Origin: Burkholderiaceae bacterium
GTDB lineage: Bacteria > Pseudomonadota > Gammaproteobacteria > Burkholderiales > Burkholderiaceae_C
DNA length: 64,000 nt
Direction of reading: 5' to 3'
Assembly (NCBI GenBank): GCA_004323695.1
Contig: SCRU01000150.1
Span: 1 to 64,000, forward strand
The position numbers were made by a program, and so were the translations under genes. This document shows positions 54,171 through 62,774 of this stretch, in pieces (the stretch's first letter is position 1; every line of letters starts with the position of its first letter). The notes beneath the pieces are model-generated. The model was not told where the DNA came from. It was given only the letters and a program-made list of their open reading frames with translations, and made no database searches.

Positions 54171-55790
54171 ATGAAACAACTCCTGCAAATCCTGTGCATC
54201 GCCTGCCTGCTCTGGCTCACCGGCTGTGCCAGCACCACCACCTCCCCCGCATCCCCCTCCCTCAGTTCCAGTTCCAGCGCCTCCTCCGGCGACACCAGCG
54301 CCTTGCAGCCGATCACGGCCGCAACGGCGGCGTCCCGGGCGGTTGCCCTGCTGCATCCGCCGGTTGACTTGTGGGAGCGCATCCGGCGCGGCTTCGCGAT
54401 GCCGAACCTGGACAACGACATGGTGCAGCAGCGCGTGCAGTTCTATGCCAGCCGGCCCGACTACATGCTGCGCATGACCGAGCGCTCGCGCAAGTACCTG
54501 TTCTACATCGTCGAGGAGCTGGAGTTGCGCCACATGCCGACCGAACTGGCGCTGCTGCCGTTTGTCGAGAGCGCGTTCAACCCGCAAGCGGTCTCCAGCG
54601 CCAAGGCGGTCGGGATGTGGCAGTTCATGCCGGCCACCGGCAAGACCTACGACCTCAAACAGAACATGTTCCGCGACGACCGGCGCGATGTGCTGGCCTC
54701 CACCAAGGCGGCGCTGGACTACCTTCAGAAATTGCATGACATGTTTGGAGACTGGCAACTCGCGCTGGCCGCCTACAACTGGGGCGAAAACAATGTCGCA
54801 AACGCCATCGCGAAAAACCAGCGCACCGGTCTGGGAACCAGCTATTCGGACCTGAGCATGCCGATGGAGACGCGCATGTACGTCCCCAAGCTGCAGGCCA
54901 TCAAGGACATCGTGGCGGATCCGCAAAAATACGGTGTCACGCTTCCCGATATCGGAAATCACCCGTATTTCCAGAGCGTTGACATCACGCACGATATCGA
55001 CGTGACGGTGGCGGCCAGGCTGGCCGAGGTCGACGTGAAGGACTTCAAGGAACTGAATCCGTCCGCGAACCGCCCGGTCATCCTCGCCGCCGGCACCCCG
55101 CAAATCCTGCTGCCCTGGGACAATGCCGCGATTTTCAGGCGCAACCTGAAGACTTACAACGTCAATCAACTGGCCAGCTGGACGGCGTGGACCGTGCCCG
55201 CCACGATGACGGCATCGAATGCGGCCAAGCGCGTCGGCATGAACGAGGACGAGTTACGCGCCGTCAACCATATCCCGCCGCGGATGATGATCAAGGTGGG
55301 CTCCACGCTGCTGGTGCCCCGCTCCGGGCGCATGGACAGCGACGTCACCGAGCATGTCGCCGACAACGCCCAGCTGGCACTGGCGCCGGAGCCGTCGCCC
55401 GTGCGGCTGCACCGCACCTTCGTGCGCGCGCGCCGCGGCGAATCGCTGGTGGCGCTGGCCAGGCGCTACGACCAGCGCCCGGCCAGCGTGGCCGAATGGA
55501 ACCGGCTCAAAGCCTCCGCATCGCTGCGGGCCGGGCAACGACTGGTCGTGTACCTGCCGGTCAAGACCCGACCCGCCGCAACGATGACGGCGCGTGCGCG
55601 CACGCGCCACGAAACCCGTGTGGCAGCACGCGCACCGACCCGGCATGGGGCCAGAGTGGTGGCACGCAGACAGACGCGGCACGAACCCAAACTGGCGGCG
55701 CGAGCGCGTACGCCTGCCAGGACGCAAGTCGCAAAATCCACCCGGCACCACCACGAACTGCACGGAACCCTGGTCGCCGAGAGTCACTAA
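54171..55790 (+). CDS. mltD: Lytic murein transglycosylase MltD-like lipoprotein
   Basis: Outer-membrane lipoprotein of 539 residues; the signal peptide ends at lipobox LTGC (Cys19). The SLT domain is at about 105-230 with catalytic Glu in LPFVESAFNPQAVSSAKAVG and AAYNWGENNVANAI. Two or more LysM-like segments follow (VRARRGESLVALARRYDQRP). The last 75 residues are a low-complexity, strongly basic tail with repeated ART(R/H) units, likely to bind anionic polymers. Confidence 0.93.
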   Translation: MKQLLQILCIACLLWLTGCASTTTSPASPSLSSSSSASSGDTSALQPITAATAASRAVALLHPPVDLWERIRRGFAMPNLDNDMVQQRVQFYASRPDYMLRMTERSRKYLFYIVEELELRHMPTELALLPFVESAFNPQAVSSAKAVGMWQFMPATGKTYDLKQNMFRDDRRDVLASTKAALDYLQKLHDMFGDWQLALAAYNWGENNVANAIAKNQRTGLGTSYSDLSMPMETRMYVPKLQAIKDIVADPQKYGVTLPDIGNHPYFQSVDITHDIDVTVAARLAEVDVKDFKELNPSANRPVILAAGTPQILLPWDNAAIFRRNLKTYNVNQLASWTAWTVPATMTASNAAKRVGMNEDELRAVNHIPPRMMIKVGSTLLVPRSGRMDSDVTEHVADNAQLALAPEPSPVRLHRTFVRARRGESLVALARRYDQRPASVAEWNRLKASASLRAGQRLVVYLPVKTRPAATMTARARTRHETRVAARAPTRHGARVVARRQTRHEPKLAARARTPARTQVAKSTRHHHELHGTLVAESH

Positions 55791-55854
55791 AAAGGCCTCT
55801 GGCCAACGACAGACGGTCGCACAACGCTATATTGGTAGCACCCCGCGGATGCGT

Positions 55855-56898
55855 TCAGGCCTTGAAGCGCTCCTTGGCCCTGAGTGCAAAGGTATTCGTG
55901 TAGATTCTCCGCAGGTCGATCCTGTCGGGCTTGATGGAAGAATCAAAATGGGCCAGTGCCCGCAGCGCCGTCTTCGGACCGTCCGCGGGAATGACGCCAT
56001 CCGGCGAAATGGCCTCCCGAACCTTCTCGAAGGTCGCCAGATAAAGCCCCCAGTCGCCCAGCAGATACGATTCGGGCACGGTCTTGATGATGTCCCTGGG
56101 GCCGGCCGTTTGCAGCCATTTCAGGCCGTGCACGATGGCATTGGCCAGCGCCTGGCAAGTGTTCGGGTTCTTCCGGATGAATTCCGACGAAGCGTAAAGA
56201 CAGCCGGCCGGCATGGGGCCGCCAAAAACTTCCTGCGTTCCCTTGAGGGTGCGTGTATCCACAATGACCCTGATATCGCCCTTTTGCTCCAGCATGGTCA
56301 TCACGGGATCCAGATCGCTGATCGCATCGATCTCGCCGGTACGCATCGCGGTCAACGCGCGGGTGCTCTCGCCAACGCCCACAAAGCTGACTTGCGCGGG
56401 CCGGACGCCGGCACGCGCAAGCACCAGATCGGCGACCATTTCGCTCGCCGAGCCCAGCGCCGAGACGCCAATTTTCCGGCCATCGAGATCGCCTGGATGG
56501 CGGTAATCCGGCACGGTTTTGGTCGATACGCCAACGACGATCTCCGGGGCCCGGCCCTGCAGCACCAAGACCTCGTAGAACTGGCCCTTGCTTTGCAGCG
56601 CGATGGTTTGATCGAACGCGCCTGAACAGACGTCTGCCGAGCCGCCGGCCACGGCCTGCTGCGCCTTGGCTGCACCGGCGAAATCGTCGATTTGCACGTC
56701 GAGGCCCTCCGCCTTGAAATAGCCCAGCTGCTCGGCGATGGTCAAGGGCAGGTAGTAAAACGTCGCCTTGCCGCCCACGGCAATCACGAGCCTGGATTTT
56801 TCCAGCGTGGGCTGGGCACGCAACGCGGGCACGGCCAGGGAGGCTGCCGCAGTGGCCAAGGCGCCGAACTTGCGCCGGCTGAAAAAAAGCGTCTCCAT
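55855..56898 (-). CDS. ABC transporter substrate-binding protein (NMT1/SsuA-like)
   Basis: Periplasmic binding protein of 347 residues from ATG 56898. The N-terminus SRRKFGALATAAASLAVPALRA has a twin-arginine-like signal. The body is the NMT1/THI5-SsuA-TauA type: FYYLPLTIAEQLGYFKAEGL and AGGSADVCSGAFDQTI. Ligands of this class are sulfonates, nitriles, pyrimidine precursors or similar; none can be chosen. No permease or ATPase gene is adjacent, so it is an orphan here. Confidence 0.87.
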   Translation of the reverse strand: METLFFSRRKFGALATAAASLAVPALRAQPTLEKSRLVIAVGGKATFYYLPLTIAEQLGYFKAEGLDVQIDDFAGAAKAQQAVAGGSADVCSGAFDQTIALQSKGQFYEVLVLQGRAPEIVVGVSTKTVPDYRHPGDLDGRKIGVSALGSASEMVADLVLARAGVRPAQVSFVGVGESTRALTAMRTGEIDAISDLDPVMTMLEQKGDIRVIVDTRTLKGTQEVFGGPMPAGCLYASSEFIRKNPNTCQALANAIVHGLKWLQTAGPRDIIKTVPESYLLGDWGLYLATFEKVREAISPDGVIPADGPKTALRALAHFDSSIKPDRIDLRRIYTNTFALRAKERFKA

Positions 56899-57028
56899 TT
56901 TTTTGTCGTTGAGTTCTCGAACAACGCCCAGCTTAGGCAGGCGCGTGACATCCGGCATCGGGAACATCCCGTGCGGGTTTGTACGTAATGCGAACGACTC
57001 CGTTATTGGGCGAAGTGCGCGGCCACGG

Positions 57029-57619
57029 TCAGCGCCGGTCGGCCAGCGCGTGCGCGATGGTGCCCAGATCAACGTACTCGAGTTCGCTGCCGGCGGGCAC
57101 ACCGCGCGCGAGCCGCGTGACCTGCAGACCCCGGCTCTTCAGTGCCTCGCCAATCACGTGGGCCGTGGCCTCGCCTTCGGCCGTGAAGTTGGTCGCAAGG
57201 ATCACTTCCTGAACCACGCCATCGGTGGCGCGCTCGAACAGCTTTTGCAACCCGATGTCTTTCGGGCCGATGCCGTCGAGTGGGCTGAGCTTGCCCATCA
57301 GCACGAAGTACAGGCCCTTGTAGGCCGCGGTGCGCTCAAGCGCCGACTGGTCGGCCGGCGTCTCGACCACGCACAGTTTGCTCGCGTCGCGCCGCTCGTC
57401 CAGGCAGGTGTCGCAGATCGTGTTTTCGGTAAAGGTGTGGCACCGCTCGCAATGCTGGACATGGTCCGCCGCGTCCGCGAGGGCGCGCACCAGCAGCCGG
57501 GCGCCTTCGCGATCATGCTGCAGCAAATGAAACGCCATGCGCTGGGCCGACTTCATGCCGACGCCGGGCAAACGGCGCAGCGCCTGGATCAGGGCATCGA
57601 GAGAATGGGTGCCGGCCAT
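57029..57619 (-). CDS. recR: Recombination mediator RecR
   Basis: RecFOR-pathway protein of 196 residues: helix-hairpin-helix [21 protein letters not shown]4 zinc finger [16 protein letters not shown] and Toprim domain [17 protein letters not shown] 57619 lies one base after the DUF1176 stop, so it is translationally coupled. Confidence 0.97.
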   Translation of the reverse strand: MAGTHSLDALIQALRRLPGVGMKSAQRMAFHLLQHDREGARLLVRALADAADHVQHCERCHTFTENTICDTCLDERRDASKLCVVETPADQSALERTAAYKGLYFVLMGKLSPLDGIGPKDIGLQKLFERATDGVVQEVILATNFTAEGEATAHVIGEALKSRGLQVTRLARGVPAGSELEYVDLGTIAHALADRR

Positions 57620-57620
57620 T

Positions 57621-58688
57621 TCACCGGGCCTTTTCGACCTGTGTGCGATACAGCGGCAGCCAGTCGCCGGGCGCGCCGCTGCAGCGGTCCTGGTAGTCGT
57701 AGCTCGACGGCTCAAAGCCCCGGCCATCAAACACCCACTGGGCCGCCACGCCGCAGTCGGCCAGGCCGCGCCCCTTGGCCGACGTCGACAGCGTTGCATC
57801 CTGGGGCGAGTAATCCGCCTCGGTCAGCACCGCCGGATCGTCGTCCGCGTCGGGCTTGGGCGCGCCGGGCGGGGGCGGCAAGGCCGCCAGCGTCGCCTGG
57901 GCCGGCGCGTTGCGCGGTGCGCGCAGCACCAGCACGCTTGCCTGATAGGCACCGCCCCAGCAGGTCAGCAGCACGAGGGCGTCGATGCCTGTCAGCGGCT
58001 GGGCGCTGTCGTCGCTGAAGTCCTGCAGATCCGGATCACAGTGCTGCTTCAGCAGCGCGGCGTGACTTGCCCGCACCGCATGGGCCAACGCCTGCGCATT
58101 GGGCAGAGGCGGCGGCACGGGCGCCGCACGCAGCACCGGCAAGGCGGGGGCTGCCGGGACCGCCGAAGCGGCGCCGCTGCCCGCGCGCAGCAACGCGGTC
58201 TGGTTGCCCACGCGGCCCTGCACGTCGTCGATGAAAAGCAATGCCGCGGACAGGCCGCGCAGGGAAACCGGCGGCGGGCTATTGCCACGGGACGTTTGCA
58301 GCATGCTGCCGGCGGCAAGACTGCGCGCCAGGGCCAGCGCCCCATCGCCTCCCAGCCGGTACCCACCGATGTCTGCGTCGGCCATCCAGTGCAGGCTCAC
58401 CGCCAGCGGCTTCCCGTCCAGTCGAAAGGACGACGTGTCGATTGCATCGTCGGCCGCGATCGAAGCTGTCAGCGCGCCCGCGGCACCAGCCGTGCGCCTG
58501 AATTTGAGCGTGTCGGCATCGGATTCATCGGGAACCGCCGACTTGGCAACGCAAGTGCGCTGGTTGTCGCAGCCCACGATCCAGTCCTTGAACTCCCGGT
58601 ACACCGGCACGGCCGGCAGCGCCGCGCATGCGTTGCCGCAGGCCAGCATCAACATGGCGGCGGCGACCGTGGCGAGGGTACGCCGCAT
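57621..58688 (-). CDS. DUF1176 exported protein
   Basis: Exported protein of 355 residues: signal peptide to about residue 23 (CGNACA), then [20 protein letters not shown], the DUF1176 signature, and C-terminal [20 protein letters not shown]. Function unknown. It is inserted between ybaB and recR, overlapping the ybaB stop by one base (TGATG) and ending one base before recR, so an envelope protein is embedded in a DNA-metabolism operon. Confidence 0.85.
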   Translation of the reverse strand: MRRTLATVAAAMLMLACGNACAALPAVPVYREFKDWIVGCDNQRTCVAKSAVPDESDADTLKFRRTAGAAGALTASIAADDAIDTSSFRLDGKPLAVSLHWMADADIGGYRLGGDGALALARSLAAGSMLQTSRGNSPPPVSLRGLSAALLFIDDVQGRVGNQTALLRAGSGAASAVPAAPALPVLRAAPVPPPLPNAQALAHAVRASHAALLKQHCDPDLQDFSDDSAQPLTGIDALVLLTCWGGAYQASVLVLRAPRNAPAQATLAALPPPPGAPKPDADDDPAVLTEADYSPQDATLSTSAKGRGLADCGVAAQWVFDGRGFEPSSYDYQDRCSGAPGDWLPLYRTQVEKAR

Positions 58689-59020
58689 CAGAACGGGAAT
58701 TTCATGCCCCCGGGCAGGCCCGGCATGCCGGCGGTGAGTTTGCCCATCTTTTCCTGCGAGGTTTCCTCGGCCCTGCGCACCGCCGCGTTGAAGGCGGCCG
58801 CCACGAGGTCTTCGAGCATGTCCTTGTCGTCGCCCAGCAGGCTGGGGTCGATCGTGATGCGCTTGACGTCGTGCTTGCAGGTCATGGTGACCTTGACCAG
58901 GCCCGCGCCCGATTCGGCGGTGACTTCAATGGAAGCGAGCTCGTCCTGTGCCTTTTTCAGGTTGTCCTGCATGGCCTGCGCCTGTTTCATGAGGCCGGCG
59001 AGTTGTCCTTTGTTAAACAT
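58688..59020 (-). CDS. ybaB: YbaB/EbfC nucleoid-associated protein
   Basis: DNA-binding dimer of 110 residues. Family blocks are [40 protein letters not shown] and [18 protein letters not shown]. Lies 36 bases downstream of dnaX as in most proteobacteria. Confidence 0.96.
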   Translation of the reverse strand: MFNKGQLAGLMKQAQAMQDNLKKAQDELASIEVTAESGAGLVKVTMTCKHDVKRITIDPSLLGDDKDMLEDLVAAAFNAAVRRAEETSQEKMGKLTAGMPGLPGGMKFPF

Positions 59021-59056
59021 GTTTGTTCCTGCGGTAAGTAGGCTGATGAAAATGGA

Positions 59057-60883
59057 TCAAAGAGGCTTGATGCTGCCGGGCACGATTTTCGCGCCAAAGT
59101 CACGCATCATGGATTGCACCAGTGGATCGCCCAGAATGATTGCCTCGGCGACACGCTGCTTCTCCAGCGCCGCCGCCGCGTTGCGCCGCGCCGGACTGTC
59201 ACTGACCATGCCAACTTCCACGCTGATCGTCGCCGCATGACCGGCCGCGCCCAGCGCGGTGCGCAGGCGCTCGCGGCTGGCCGGCTGGTTCAGCGATTCG
59301 CGCTCCACGCGCAGCATCCAGTGGTTGCCGTCGCGCGCCACCAGTTGCGACTGCAGCGCCAGTTCGCGCACCAGCGCCGTAATGGCCTCATCGGCAATCA
59401 GCTGCTGTACCGTGGCGTGCCAGAAGTCGCCCTCCTGCGTGCTGGTAAAGCCGGCCGGGCCCATGGCAGCCGGCACGCCACCTTCCTCGCGCAATTGCAT
59501 GCGCGCACCGGGTTCGGCCTGCACGCGAACCGGTATCGCTACTATTTTTGTAGCATGTTGTTCTTTTTCAGCAACGGTCTGGGCGCCATTTGATGAAGAA
59601 TCCGGCGGCACGACAACGGGCAGGACATGGCCGCTGGATGGTGCCGGATCGCGGTTGAAGGGCGCAGACGCCGGCACCTCGGGGCAAACCGGCGCCGCCG
59701 CCACGGGCTCAATCAGGCTTTTTTTTTCCGCCGGTGCGCCGGGCACCGGCGCAACACGGCCTGCGCTTGCCGTGGGCTTGAACGCCAGTAGCCGCAGCAG
59801 CACCATGGTCAGCGCCGCGTACTCGTCGGGCGCCAGACCCAACTCCGCGCGGCCATGCAGGCACATGCTGTAGAGCAACTGCGTCTCGTCGGGCGGCATC
59901 AACGCGGCCAGGCGAGCGGCCTCGGGCGCATCGGGGTCGCCCACGTCGGAAGATTCGTCCGCTGCTCCCGGCACCGCCTGCAGCACCGCCATGCGCTGCA
60001 ACAGCATGCTCATGTCCTCCAGCGTGGAGGCCGCGGAGAGGCCGTGCAGGCGCAATTCGTCGCAGGTTTCCACCACCGCCTTGCCGTCGCCGCGCGCCAG
60101 CGCCTCGATCAGGCGCAGCACGTAGCGGCTATCCACGCTGCCCAGCATCAGGCGCACCGCAGCCTCTTCGAGTTTGCCGCTGCCAAAGGCAATCGCCTGG
60201 TCAGTGAGCGACAGCGCATCGCGCATCGAGCCGCGCGCCGCGCGCGCCAGCAGGCGCAGCGCCGGCGCGTCGGCCGGCACGCCCTCAGCCTGCAACACGT
60301 GGTTCAGGTGCTCCAGCATCGTCTCGGGCGGCAGCGGACGCAGGTTGAACTGCAGGCAGCGCGAGAGCACGGTCACCGGCACCTTCTGCGGGTCGGTCGT
60401 GGCCAGCACGAACTTCAGGTACTCGGGCGGCTCTTCCAGCGTCTTGAGCATCGCGTTGAACGCGTGCCCGGTGAGCATATGCACCTCGTCGATCATGAAC
60501 ACCTTGAAGCGGCCCTGCACCGGCTTGTACACCGCCTGCTCCAGCAGGGCCTGCACCTCGTCCACGCCGCGGTTGGAGGCGGCGTCGAGTTCGGTGTAGT
60601 CGACAAACCGGCCGCTATCAATATCAGTGCATGCCTGGCAGACCCCGCAAGGGCTGGCGGTGATTCCACCATTGCCGTCCGGGCCCAGGCAGTTGAGCGA
60701 CTTGGCCAGGATCCGCGACACCGTGGTCTTGCCCACACCGCGCGTACCGGTGAACAGGTAGGCATGGTGCAGCCGCTGCGTGGTCAGCGCGTTCGTGAGC
60801 GCCTGCACCACATGCGCCTGCCCCACCAGTTCCGTGAACGTCTTGGGGCGGTACTTGCGGGCGAGCACGAGGTAGGACATCAC
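59057..60883 (-). CDS. dnaX: DNA polymerase III tau (and gamma) subunit
   Basis: Clamp loader ATPase and replisome organiser of 608 residues. Walker A GTRGVGKTTVSR, zinc ligands including CGVCQAC, Walker B MIDEVHML and sensor LSRCLQF. After domain III, about residue 370, a Pro/Ala-rich linker leads to the tau-specific C-terminal domains. At codons 386-389 (GAA AAA AAA AGC) lies a nine-A tract able to produce a truncated gamma form. An AT-rich GCTAC/GTAGC palindrome lies in the linker near 59540. Confidence 0.97.
   Translation of the reverse strand: MMSYLVLARKYRPKTFTELVGQAHVVQALTNALTTQRLHHAYLFTGTRGVGKTTVSRILAKSLNCLGPDGNGGITASPCGVCQACTDIDSGRFVDYTELDAASNRGVDEVQALLEQAVYKPVQGRFKVFMIDEVHMLTGHAFNAMLKTLEEPPEYLKFVLATTDPQKVPVTVLSRCLQFNLRPLPPETMLEHLNHVLQAEGVPADAPALRLLARAARGSMRDALSLTDQAIAFGSGKLEEAAVRLMLGSVDSRYVLRLIEALARGDGKAVVETCDELRLHGLSAASTLEDMSMLLQRMAVLQAVPGAADESSDVGDPDAPEAARLAALMPPDETQLLYSMCLHGRAELGLAPDEYAALTMVLLRLLAFKPTASAGRVAPVPGAPAEKKSLIEPVAAAPVCPEVPASAPFNRDPAPSSGHVLPVVVPPDSSSNGAQTVAEKEQHATKIVAIPVRVQAEPGARMQLREEGGVPAAMGPAGFTSTQEGDFWHATVQQLIADEAITALVRELALQSQLVARDGNHWMLRVERESLNQPASRERLRTALGAAGHAATISVEVGMVSDSPARRNAAAALEKQRVAEAIILGDPLVQSMMRDFGAKIVPGSIKPL
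59719..59750 (-). promoter_or_regulatory. A9 slippage site with 5' hairpin in dnaX
   Basis: On the minus strand GCCGGTGC-CCGGC-GCACCGGC (59730-59750) forms a perfect 8-base stem with a 5-base loop, then GG and nine A (59719-59727). Adding one A gives codons AAG CCT GAT TGA; losing one gives AAA GCC TGA. Either way translation stops within six codons of Glu386, leaving a protein of 389-391 residues that keeps domains I-III. Same layout as known tau/gamma slippage sites. Confidence 0.65.
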
Positions 60884-60969
60884 TTGATTCTAATTACTTG
60901 ACTCCAATCAAGCGCGCCAGCGGGTTCGCCACCTATGATGTCGACTCCGAAGTCCGCATTGGGATCGCC

Positions 60970-61515
60970 ATGATTCAAGCCTTCTCCAAACGCTATAGCG
61001 CCGCCAGCATCGGGTTGCACTGGCTCATGCTGGTGCTGATCGTCGCGGTGTATGTCTGCATGGATATTGATGACTTTTTCCCCAAAGGCAGCGCTGCCCA
61101 CGATGGTCTCAAGACCTGGCACTACATGCTGGGCCTGAGCGTGTTTGCGCTGGTCTGGCTGCGCCTGCTCGCACGGCTGGTGGGTAGCACGCCGCCCATC
61201 GCGCCCGAACCGCCCCGGTGGCAGGCACTGGCCGGCGAGGCCATGCATGTGGCACTCTACGTGTTCATGATCGGCATGCCGCTGCTCGGCTGGCTGACCC
61301 TGAGCGCGCAGGGCAAGCCCATCCCCTTCTTTGGCCTGACGCTGCCCGATCTGCTGTCAGAGGACAAGGGGCTGGCCAAGCAGATCAAGAACATCCACGA
61401 AACCATCGCCACCATCGGCTACTTCCTGATCGGCCTGCACGCGGCGGCGGCGCTTTTTCACCACTACATCCAGCGCGACAACACCTTGCGACGCATGTTG
61501 CCGTTGAAGGGGTAA
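60970..61515 (+). CDS. Cytochrome b561 family protein
   Basis: Four-helix di-heme inner-membrane protein of 181 residues (CybB/YodB type). Likely heme ligands: His in IGLHWLML, KTWHYMLGL, EAMHVALYVF and IGLHAAAALFHHYI. ATG 60970 (MIQAFSKRYSAASIGLHW) is chosen; an upstream in-frame ATG adds 24 residues of no family character. Probable superoxide or quinol oxidoreductase role is family knowledge only. Confidence 0.9.
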   Translation: MIQAFSKRYSAASIGLHWLMLVLIVAVYVCMDIDDFFPKGSAAHDGLKTWHYMLGLSVFALVWLRLLARLVGSTPPIAPEPPRWQALAGEAMHVALYVFMIGMPLLGWLTLSAQGKPIPFFGLTLPDLLSEDKGLAKQIKNIHETIATIGYFLIGLHAAAALFHHYIQRDNTLRRMLPLKG

Positions 61516-61544
61516 CTGGCACGCGGGCCGGCGCACCGATCGCC

Positions 61545-61550
61545 TACAAT
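61545..61550 (+). promoter_or_regulatory. -10 box of ffs
   Basis: TACAAT four bases before the first paired base of the SRP RNA. No good -35 box in the GC-rich upstream stretch. Confidence 0.55.
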
Positions 61551-61554
61551 CAGC

Positions 61555-61654
61555 GGTGACGGGCCTTCCCGCATGGTAAAGCGGCCAACCGGGTCAGGTG
61601 GGGAACCAAGCAGCCCTAACTGTGGAGTCAGTGCCGGGGTCAAGGCTCGTCACC
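61555..61654 (+). ncRNA. ffs: Signal recognition particle RNA (4.5S, small type)
   Basis: About 100 bases forming one long hairpin: the 5' GGTGACGGGCCTT pairs with the 3' AAGGCTCGTCACC, with one wobble. The conserved Ffh-binding apical region is present: GGTCAGGTGGGGAACCAAGC, then AGCC, with the distal strand AGTCAGTGCCGGGG. Location near dnaX/recR is usual in proteobacteria. Confidence 0.92.
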
Positions 61655-61660
61655 CTCATT

Positions 61661-61694
61661 GGCAAAAAGAGCAGCTCAAGCTGCTCTTTTTGCC
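61661..61694. terminator. Bidirectional terminator between ffs and the DUF1839 gene
   Basis: GGCAAAAAGAGCAGCT and AGCTGCTCTTTTTGCC form a perfect 16-base stem with CA between. A run of five T in one arm and five A in the other serves ffs (+) and the minus-strand operon. Confidence 0.9.
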
Positions 61695-61772
61695 TCCAAT
61701 AGTCCAGCCGGTATTTCTGGATGCGCAACGAGCGGCGCCCACTCGGGCGATCGCGAACGCACAGCGGCCCCG

Positions 61773-62774
61773 CTACAAACCCGGCCGGGACAAACCATCC
61801 GCCAGGAGGTTCATGCCACGATCCCAAGCCTGCTCCATCTCCGAGAACAGTGGCACTGCATCCAGCGGACGCCCCGAGTTGACGGCGCGGGCGCCCTTGA
61901 GAATGAGGGCCTTGTTGCCCTGGGCAATGATGTCGAAGCAGTCAGCGACAGCCGCCAAATCAGCGTGACCGAACCCCGCTTGCCAGCGCAGGTTGGCCGC
62001 AGCCAGGTCAAAGGCCGCGCCCGCCTGCCGGATGGTCGCAAAGGCCCATGCGTGGTAGTGAAGCAGGCCGCTGGCCTGCAGCTCGGGCAAATCCCGCGCA
62101 AAACGCTCCCCAAACCGCCGCAATGGGTTGGTTCCGGGTCGCCGCTCAAAGTGGCGCCGAAGCAGTTCGAACGAACAGGTGGCCAACTCCGCCGGAGGGC
62201 GCCTTCGAATTTTGTCGATACGGACCAGTTCCGCGAACAACGGCAAAAAAGCCGGATCCGGGTCGGCGCCTATCCGAAACAGCTGTGCGAAGTCTTCATC
62301 CGCGAGCTCAAAGTAGCCGGCGTTGTGAAAATAGCCCAACCGGCGCGCCCGCAGATCCAGGCTGGCGAGCACGATCGTGGTCTTGGTGTGCTTGTTCCGG
62401 TAGTCGGTGCCCGCGGTATCGGGCAGCCAGAATGCATCGGCCTCGGTGCTGATCAATTTGCCGGCACTCAGATGCTCCACGGCATGGTCGATCAAGGGGC
62501 GCCAAACCGTCAGTTCCTGAACATCGACGCCATACAGTTCGTACAGTTCCTCGTGCGACGGTTTGAAGAATGTCCATTGATCGTCCTCGAAATCCACGGC
62601 GACGGTAAATGGCAGCATCGCAAGCGGTTCCTGCCCGAGCGCATGGAGCAGTTCGATCCAGATGTCTCCGTAGCAGTTTTTCTCGGTCCAGACGGCTTCC
62701 TCACCGTGCAGGCGGTGTCGCTGATACCCGTTCGCGGCCAGACCGGGCAGGACGTCGATACGGCTCACGGCCAA
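61773..62774 (-). CDS. DUF1839 protein, putative aminoacyl-carrier-protein acyltransferase
   Basis: Protein of 333 residues of unknown function, cytosolic. Family DUF1839 is known to accompany amino acid:[carrier protein] ligases. Seen directly: NCYGDIWIELLHALG (Cys34), EADAFWLPDTAG (Asp113) and YRNKHTKTTIVL (His129). The spacing and the D-x-[FY]-[YW]-L-P block resemble the BtrH N-terminal acyltransferase family, where a Cys-based site takes an aminoacyl group from a carrier protein. That assignment is my inference. Start overlaps the ligase stop by 10 bases. Last gene of the visible operon. Confidence 0.82.
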   Translation of the reverse strand: MAVSRIDVLPGLAANGYQRHRLHGEEAVWTEKNCYGDIWIELLHALGQEPLAMLPFTVAVDFEDDQWTFFKPSHEELYELYGVDVQELTVWRPLIDHAVEHLSAGKLISTEADAFWLPDTAGTDYRNKHTKTTIVLASLDLRARRLGYFHNAGYFELADEDFAQLFRIGADPDPAFLPLFAELVRIDKIRRRPPAELATCSFELLRRHFERRPGTNPLRRFGERFARDLPELQASGLLHYHAWAFATIRQAGAAFDLAAANLRWQAGFGHADLAAVADCFDIIAQGNKALILKGARAVNSGRPLDAVPLFSEMEQAWDRGMNLLADGLSRPGL

